In this document: one piece after another, positions 27,377 through 32,893 of the stretch
How the letters are laid out: each line of letters starts with the position of its first letter
How positions within the stretch are numbered: position 1 is the first letter of the stretch
Translations under genes and position numbers: made by a program
Source of the DNA: Zelonia costaricensis
Lineage: Eukaryota > Euglenozoa > Kinetoplastea > Trypanosomatida > Trypanosomatidae
Direction of reading: 5' to 3'
Length of the DNA: 32,893 bases
Assembly: GCA_030849075.1 (NCBI GenBank)
Contig: JASAOO010003258.1
Coordinates: 1-32,893 of the forward strand
Notes under the pieces: generated by a model
What the model was told of the DNA's origin: nothing
Databases searched by the model: none
What the model saw: only the letters and a program-made list of their open reading frames with translations

Positions 27377-28585
27377 GCGCTGCAGTGACACCGTTCTGCG
27401 AAGTCTGAAACTGAGACATTGCCGCTAGACCGGTCCCGATGCGACCTCTTCTCCCTCCCCGCCTTTTTTTGCGGCACTCCCTGCCGAGTCCGCCCCTTCC
27501 GCCGAGCCGTCTTGTGTGCAGCTGAACCACATGGGACTCATCTCTCTCACCTTCACCCCCCCCCCTTCTCATCTCTTTCCCTCCAACCCAAGTAACACCC
27601 AGCGAATAGCAGGACTTCCCGAGGCTTGAGCGTGGCGCCGCACAAGGGTGGCAGTGTTTCCTCTTTCTCTTTGTGCACTTTGGCGGCAAGAACGCTGAAC
27701 TTTGCGCTTGACCACCCCGCGCCCGCCGCAGCGTGCGGTGCAGCTTCCCTGCGTCTCCTGTGGACGGGCTTCCCCCTCCTCCCTTCCGTCCCCACGGGGT
27801 AGGGTTGGGAACAGTCAGATCGACAGGTGGGCCGCGTGCCCAACAGAAACCGGAACACGATCCGCTTCAGCTTCTGAGTGCGTGTGAAGCAAGCTCATGC
27901 GATGAAACCGTCCATGGTTCACTTGTGTCCTCTGATCTAATATTCCCTCTTTTCCTTCTTCTCTCCTTGGTGGCTTCGACACAACGCCATCGCTGCCTCG
28001 ACGCAAACGCCGCGCGACGCGCCGCCACGATTGCCCACCTGCGCAAACACAAACACACACACAGATCACCGCCTTCTACAGCACCCGCCCTCAGCGTCTC
28101 GCTTCCCCGTTCCCACCCCCACTTCCGTTCTCTCGCTCTCTCTCCGGCTCTCTTTTCCTGTGCTACTCTGCGCCCTGTAGCCTGACTCGCACACGCACGT
28201 TTGCTCGCACCGGTTCTCCTTGCTGACGTACCTGTCCACAACTGACCACCCTGACGAGCACACCCCACCCCCACAGAGACCCCGACGACGTCCCCCCACC
28301 CCCACCCCCCTACTACTATACCCCACCTTGCACGTCCTCGCCAGAAGACAGGAAACAAACAACAAACCCGCACGCTTTCACCGACGCCTCACCCCTATTT
28401 CACGATACTCGGCAAGCCGGTATCCCTCAGCTATTCCAATCCCCCACCTCCGTTTGTTTCCCTTTTTTGTTTGCGTTGACAGTTTGTGTTTCTCCGACGT
28501 ACCTTGCCGCAGCGTGTCTCCTTTTCTTTTTGTCCTTGCCGCCCACGTCGTTGATCGCCCGCTTGCTTCCGTCGCACACGCGCTA

Positions 28586-28598
28586 TTGCTTTTTTCAG
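28586..28598 (+). promoter_or_regulatory. Candidate trans-splice signal for the LEA-like mRNA
   Basis: The textbook-like sequence TTGCTTTTTTCAG ends in AG at 28597-28598. It leaves a 147-base 5'UTR without any ATG before 28746. Confidence 0.6.
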
Positions 28599-28627
28599 TT
28601 TTATAGCTAAGCAAGCTCGCACCTTTT

Positions 28628-28647
28628 GTGTGTGTGTGTGTTTGTGT
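28628..28647 (+). repeat. TG microsatellite in the presumed 5'UTR of the LEA-like gene
   Basis: TG tract with one TTTG break, lying between the candidate acceptor and the start codon. Confidence 0.85.
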
Positions 28648-28745
28648 CGATCACTCCCCACGGTGTGCCCAAAATCTCACAGGGACCCTCCGGCTCTCCT
28701 TGTTTCCGCGCTCACACCGAACACACAAGGAACGGAGAAAAGAAG

Positions 28746-29540
28746 ATGCCGCGCGGTCGTGACGTCCGTGAGCAGGCGCAGGAGGGGGCTGACAAAATCG
28801 CCGACACGGCGTCGCAGGTGCAGAACACCATGAACGAGCAGACGCAGGAGGCGCAGAAGGTCGCCTCGGACGCGGGCCAGAGCGTGCAGCAGCAGGCGCA
28901 GCAGGCCGCGGCGTCCGCGCAGGAGGCGGCCCAGAGCGCCATCAACACGGTTCAGGCGTACGTGCACGAGGGCCAGCGCATCGCCTCGGAGCAGAAGGCG
29001 CAGCTGCAGGAGGCCGCAAAGAAGGCCGTCGATGTCGCTCACGGCTACGTCGACGACGCGCGCAAGAAGGCGGACCCGTACGTCGAGGGCGCCAAGGCGC
29101 GCGTGGAGTCTACCAAGGCGTCCGTGGAGAACGCGCGCAACACCGCCCAGAACGCTGTCGAGAACGCGAAGGAGCAGGTGACGGCGGTGCGCGCCAAGGT
29201 GACGGAGAAGGCGCAGCCGTATGTGAACAACTACCAGGCCTTCGACGTGACCAAGACCGCAGCCTTCCACGTCCTGACGCACCTCGTCAGCATCATGCTG
29301 TACATCGTCTGGCGCATTGCACAGATGGTGCCGGCGGCGAAGCACGTCATCAACGTGGCGCAGCAGAAGGAGGCGGACGCGGCGGTGGCGCAGACGTGCG
29401 CGTCGGCGGTGCAGAAGGTCCCTATTGTCGGCCCGCGCACCGTGGAGGTGGCCACCATCGCCGTCAACAGCGTCCGCACCGACCTCAACGAGCAGATCGC
29501 ACAGTACAACGCCTCGGCGCCGCACGCCAAGACCGCCTAG
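28746..29540 (+). CDS. LEA-like amphipathic-helix protein with one hydrophobic segment (unknown function)
   Basis: A 264-residue protein rich in Ala, Gln, Lys, Glu and Val. Residues 1-165 are nearly all helix-forming, with loose 11-residue periodicity (for example EQAQEGADKIA, EQTQEAQKVAS, EQKAQLQEAAK and VENARNTAQNA). This pattern is shared by group 3 LEA proteins, perilipins and apolipoprotein-like proteins that coat membranes or lipid droplets. A hydrophobic stretch (about 173-198, FHVLTHLVSIMLYIVWRIAQ) could be a membrane helix or hairpin anchor. A further helical part with one Cys (218) follows. There is no signal peptide. ATG 28746 is the first ATG after a strong candidate acceptor. Codon use is strongly G/C-ending, as in well-expressed Leishmania genes. 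I infer a role at a membrane or lipid surface, or in stress protection, but the sequence does not prove either. Confidence 0.8.
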   Translation: MPRGRDVREQAQEGADKIADTASQVQNTMNEQTQEAQKVASDAGQSVQQQAQQAAASAQEAAQSAINTVQAYVHEGQRIASEQKAQLQEAAKKAVDVAHGYVDDARKKADPYVEGAKARVESTKASVENARNTAQNAVENAKEQVTAVRAKVTEKAQPYVNNYQAFDVTKTAAFHVLTHLVSIMLYIVWRIAQMVPAAKHVINVAQQKEADAAVAQTCASAVQKVPIVGPRTVEVATIAVNSVRTDLNEQIAQYNASAPHAKTA

Positions 29541-30271
29541 ACACCAAAACGCGTTTTGCGTATTGTGTTGTTGCCACGGGTGCTTCACCCCCCTTGACGT
29601 CGCGCACTCCACCTCCCCTCCCCCGCCCTCCGTGTCGGCCGCACCGCTCCTTCTCTTATCTCCCTCCCTCCGCTTGTGCTGCTGCGTCCGCTCTCCCTGC
29701 ACGGTGAGTTTACATGCAGTAGATCGCACATTTTTTTGTGGTCGTGGTTGGGGGAATTACTTGGAAAAGGGAGGGTGAAGCAAGTCGTGCGGGGAGTGCG
29801 TAAAGACGGGCAAGGAGAAGAGAGGCCCTGGCCATCCAACCGTACTTTCCTTGCGTCGCCTCTGTCTCTGTCTCTCCCCGCGTCTCCGTCTGACGTGCAT
29901 CGACGCCGTGACGCGTGTCAGCACTCGTCCTCCTCCCTCCCCGACGCCTCCCTTTCACGATCACCACCTCCCACTCAGGCATCCCTTTCTGTGCTTCCCT
30001 CAGTGGAGGAGCTCTTCAGTGCCTACGCCTTTCTTCCTTTTCTGGCGCCGTTTATTGCTTGGTTTTCTCGTCTTGTCGCTTTACTTCCCGTAGTCCCGTG
30101 TCACGCTCACACGAACGCACCCGCCCTCCAGTCCCCTTGCTCCTCCCCCGTTGCCCCGTGCCCTCTGCCCTCCCTCTTTGACGGCGCCCGCCCCTGCATC
30201 GGCCCTTCACGTTACCGCCGGCACACACGCGCGTGCGCACCGCGTGCACCACCGCGTGCCCTGCCCTCACC

Positions 30272-30300
30272 GGGAGGGGCGAGGTGGGTTGGGGGGGGGG
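30272..30300 (+). promoter_or_regulatory. Candidate G-quadruplex on the coding strand
   Basis: G runs of 3, 4, 3 and 10 are separated by A, CGAGGT and TT. Coding-strand G clusters are rare in these C-rich spacers. It may act in the 3'UTR of the LEA-like gene. Confidence 0.4.
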
Positions 30301-30812
30301 AGGCAGTTGTCGAAGAGAAGCGAAGTCGTTCGAGCTTGAAAGGTGCTGCCGCCACCCCCGTCCCGCTCTCTTGTACTTCTGGCGTCTCCGCTCCTTCTCT
30401 CTTTCCCCTTTGACGCACGGCGGCCGTACTTCACTCCACCCTCGGCGTGTCTGTGTGTGTCTTTGTGTGTATTGTGTGTTCTCTTCTCTCTTTCTCTCTC
30501 CGTTTTCTCTGTTTTGTCTTCCCTTCGCTGGTTTACTGTTTCCTTCTTAAGATTCATATATGCCTGAGCGCTTTGCTTTGCCATCACCTTCCATCCCCCC
30601 CCCCCCTCGCTCCCTCCCTCTCTCTCTCTCGGCCCCTTCGGCAGGTGATCAGCGCTCGGGCTGGGCAACACAGTGCGCACCGCACAAGCTTTTCCCCCTT
30701 CGCATCTGGAGCGACGAGAGGTGGTGCTTTAGCGGCCCTTTCGAAACTACGCTTGCGAACCAAAAAAAAAAAGAAAAACAGGAGGGAACTGGCGCGTGCT
30801 GTGCGCCCTAAC

Positions 30813-30832
30813 GTGTGTGTGTGTGTGTGTGT
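30813..30832 (+). repeat. TG microsatellite
   Basis: Ten TG units in the 3' flank of the LEA-like gene. Confidence 0.85.
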
Positions 30833-31050
30833 TTTGGGGAGCTTGCAACACCACGCCGCGCACACACTCCACCCACTGCTGCATCCCCTTGCCACGGCAT
30901 GCGCGTCCGCCAAGCGCCCTGATGCATACGTATACATGCGCCTCAGCTCTCTTCTAGCTTGAGCGTGACTGACCTCCCCCCCCCCCCCTCTTGGACCCTG
31001 TTCTCCCTTCTTCATTTCTCACGGCTTCTTCTTCTCCTGACGTGTATGTC

Positions 31051-31405
31051 GTGCTTCTCTTTTCTCGCTTCTCCCACTTCACTTAGCATTGTATGTTCTT
31101 TTCGGTGTGTTGTGGGGCCCTTCCATCACCCCGTCTCTTCTACAATTCTTGCCCCCCCCCTCTCCCCGAATTGCCAGACCCTTCACCCGCCCAATCGGGA
31201 ACGTGGAGAGCGGGAGCGTGAGGAGACNTGCTTCTCTTTTCTCGCTTCTCCCACTTCACTTAGCATGGTATGTTCTTTTCGGTGTGTTGTGGGGCCCTTC
31301 CATCACCCCGTCTCTTCTACAATTCTTGCCCCCCCCCTCTCCCCGAATTGCCAGACCCTTCACCCGCCCAATCGGGAACGTGGAGAGCGGGAGCGTGAGG
31401 AGACG
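31051..31405 (+). repeat. 177-bp direct tandem duplication (two copies)
   Basis: Copy 1 (31051/31052-31228) and copy 2 (31229-31405) match base for base at a spacing of 177, with one substitution (T at 31090, G at 31267) and identical nine-C runs. The N at 31228 corresponds to G at 31405. Confidence 0.95.
31228..31228. other. Undetermined base (N) at the duplication junction
   Basis: The only ambiguous base in the window. It sits at the last position of copy 1 of the tandem duplication, where a sequence join or collapsed gap would be expected. Confidence 0.99.
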
Positions 31406-31794
31406 TGCGAGGCAAAAGTGCGTGCGCGCTACCACGTGCATCGCTGCCTTGTACGTCTCTGCCGGTCCATCTGCCTTCTGTTACCGCACCCCCCTCCCTC
31501 CCCCCGCCCCGCCCCTTGCCCGTTAGTTTCGAGCCCCTCCACGCCCCACCGTCTCTCCCTCAGTTTTCCCCCCGCTTCCCCACTCACCCCCTCCCGAGCC
31601 GGTTTCACGGCTCCGTTGATACCAAAGGGCGCGCTGGTCGAGTACTCAACTATTTGCGCGAAGACTTGTCTATACCCTCACTCCCCTTTCTCGTCTGCAC
31701 TTCCCCTGCCCCCCCCCCCTCTTCTTTCTTCCCCCCCCCCTTCCACGCACAAACCTGAAAGGCAGCCCCCGCGAGGGGTGTGTGTCTTGTGCGG

Positions 31795-31816
31795 GTGTGT
31801 GTGTGTGTGTGTGTGT
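31795..31816 (+). repeat. TG microsatellite
   Basis: Eleven TG units in the terminal gene-free stretch. Confidence 0.85.
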
Positions 31817-32893
31817 CATTGTCTGAGCGGTTGAGCACCATCCGCACGGTGTGTGCCTGCGTGTGCCAGCTAGTTTTTCCCGCCTCCCCCTCCTCCTTTC
31901 CGCCTCGGTTCTTCAGTGTGGTTCCAGCGAGCTCCCCCCCTCCCCCCACTTCTGCAGAAACGTGTACACACACAGACACAGAAGGGGAAGCATCTGCAGG
32001 TGAGGGGGGAGCACGCCGGTGGCTGAGCGCCCTGTGGCCCTCGCTTTCCTCTCGCCGCACCCCGTCCCCGTACTTCTCCGTCTCTCGGGTGGCCCGGCTC
32101 GGTCTCGAGCTCTTCTTTCTTCTCCCAGTGTGTGTTTCCCTCTGCACCGGCGTGTGTATCTGGTGTGTGTGCACGACGAAGACGCGTATGTTTCTCAAGT
32201 ACTTACGTGTATTGTGGTTGCGACCGTGTGAATGCGTGCGTGTGTGCATATGCTCCCGTGTGTACGTGTGTGTCGTTGTCGCCCCCCCCCCTCCTCCGCA
32301 GATTGTGCCTCGGTCACATTTGCTTCTCCCGCGTTCGCCCCCGGTCCTCATCCCCCGCTGCATGTCTTGTTCGCTGATGAATGCGACCTGTGGTCACTGC
32401 GACATCAGCCAACACACAACGACGCATCCGCGCACACCCACAAATCCCTACGTCGCTGTGTTGAACGTCGCCCTGTGGCAGTGGGCGACGTTTTCTTTTC
32501 TCACTTCTCGTCGTGCTTCTTTTTCGTTTTTCTCTTCTCCTTGTGTGTGCCGTGAATCACCCCAACCTCTGTGCTGTTCGTCCGTCCTTTGTGTCCCTCG
32601 TTGCCTCTGTGGGCGGCCGCCCCCCCCCCTCTCTCCCCTCCCTCGGCTTCCTCGCCTCTTTCCCCAACGCCTGGCATTCGCGCCGCCACTTTCTTTTCAG
32701 TGACTACCCGCTTCCCCTCCCCCGACGTTGTCTCGGTGTGTGTCTGTGTGTCTGTCGGGGAGTCTTCGACGCTGCTGGTTGGCTGCGTTGCGTGGGACCG
32801 GGGGAGAGAGTCAGGAGGGGGCGCGTCCCTGTTCCTGTCTCTTGGATACGCGTCCAGTCTGTGTCCGCTCCATCGCACGTGCCCATCACGGGG

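Larger units (their letters stand above)
25133..28745 (+). other. 3.6-kb gene-free spacer between the RING and LEA-like genes
   Basis: No credible protein gene. It contains TG tracts (25550-25566, 26442-26503, 27000-27038, 28628-28647), C and T runs, and several structured patches: a bulged hairpin (26544-26572), an inverted repeat plus T run (26915-26946) and a five-hairpin island (27171-27376). The island and the DNA up to about 27940 lack the usual C/T bias, so a non-coding RNA or a degenerate retroposon is possible. UTRs of both neighbours lie here. Confidence 0.65.
29541..32893 (+). other. 3.35-kb gene-free stretch to the end of the window
   Basis: No credible gene. It is UTR-type C/T-rich DNA throughout, so transcription is expected to continue in the + direction into the next gene beyond the window. 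Contents: a + strand G-quadruplex (30272-30300), TG tracts (30813-30832, 31795-31816), many C runs, a 177-bp tandem duplication with an N at the junction (31051-31405) and a weak hairpin (32373-32409). There is no sign of a strand switch. Confidence 0.65.

Noticed and set aside
27180..27428. 82-codon frame in the hairpin island
   Set aside because: It begins with GTG rather than ATG, has no recognisable domain, and its codon use is mixed.
32373..32409. GCTGATG/CATCAGC hairpin with a C-box-like TGATGA, considered as a C/D snoRNA
   Set aside because: There is no D box at a suitable distance, and the inner part pairs poorly, with an asymmetric internal loop.
31780..32703. 307-codon + strand frame near the window end
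   Set aside because: It begins in a TG microsatellite and contains C-run Pro stretches and no recognisable domain; it is typical spacer translation.

Overview
The window reads as nuclear DNA from a trypanosomatid, most likely a Leishmania of the subgenus Leishmania. Seven complete intron-free genes and one gene tail all lie on the + strand. They are GC-rich with strong G/C third positions. Long gene-free spacers between them are pyrimidine-rich on the coding strand and full of TG, C and T tracts. No introns, operon-type ribosome sites, rRNA, tRNA or CRISPR arrays were seen. This fits one directional polycistronic transcription unit whose mRNAs are separated by spliced-leader trans-splicing and polyadenylation. 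Coding sequence is about 13.1 kb of 32.9 kb (roughly 40 percent). The pairing of an atypical PTP/lipid phosphatase with an amino acid permease recalls Leishmania chromosome 22; that placement is from memory, not from a search.

Layout: 3-323, tail of an unrecognised protein. 1414-2190, atypical tyrosine/lipid phosphatase with an HCxxGKDRTG P-loop. 4573-5442, disordered protein with a monopartite NLS and a C-terminal RVxF-like motif. 7059-8525, amino acid transporter of the AAAP family with 11 membrane segments. 12484-15213, TMTC-like multi-pass membrane protein with a TPR C-terminus (probable GT-C O-mannosyltransferase). 16076-20812, POL5/MYBBP1A-like nucleolar protein with an RGG N-terminus, a central acidic tract and a basic tail. 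23741-25132, RING plus TRAF-type zinc finger protein ending in YGPEP. 28746-29540, Ala/Gln/Lys-rich LEA-like amphipathic-helix protein with one hydrophobic segment.

The genes look like separate housekeeping and regulatory functions sharing a transcript, as is usual in kinetoplastids, so neighbourhood says little about function. Regulation should lie mostly in the untranslated regions. A pyrimidine tract followed by a first AG can be proposed before every complete gene, and in each case the chosen ATG is the first ATG after that AG.

The less ordinary signals are in the spacers. They include a G-quadruplex followed by two perfect hairpins in a purine-rich island (9331-9475), an 11-bp bulged hairpin (26544-26572), a perfect inverted repeat running straight into ten T (26915-26946), and an island with five perfect short hairpins (27171-27376). 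A hairpin also hides the pyrimidine tract of the transporter gene (6854-6883). Finally, a 177-bp tandem duplication has an undetermined base exactly at its junction (31051-31405), which may be an assembly scar.
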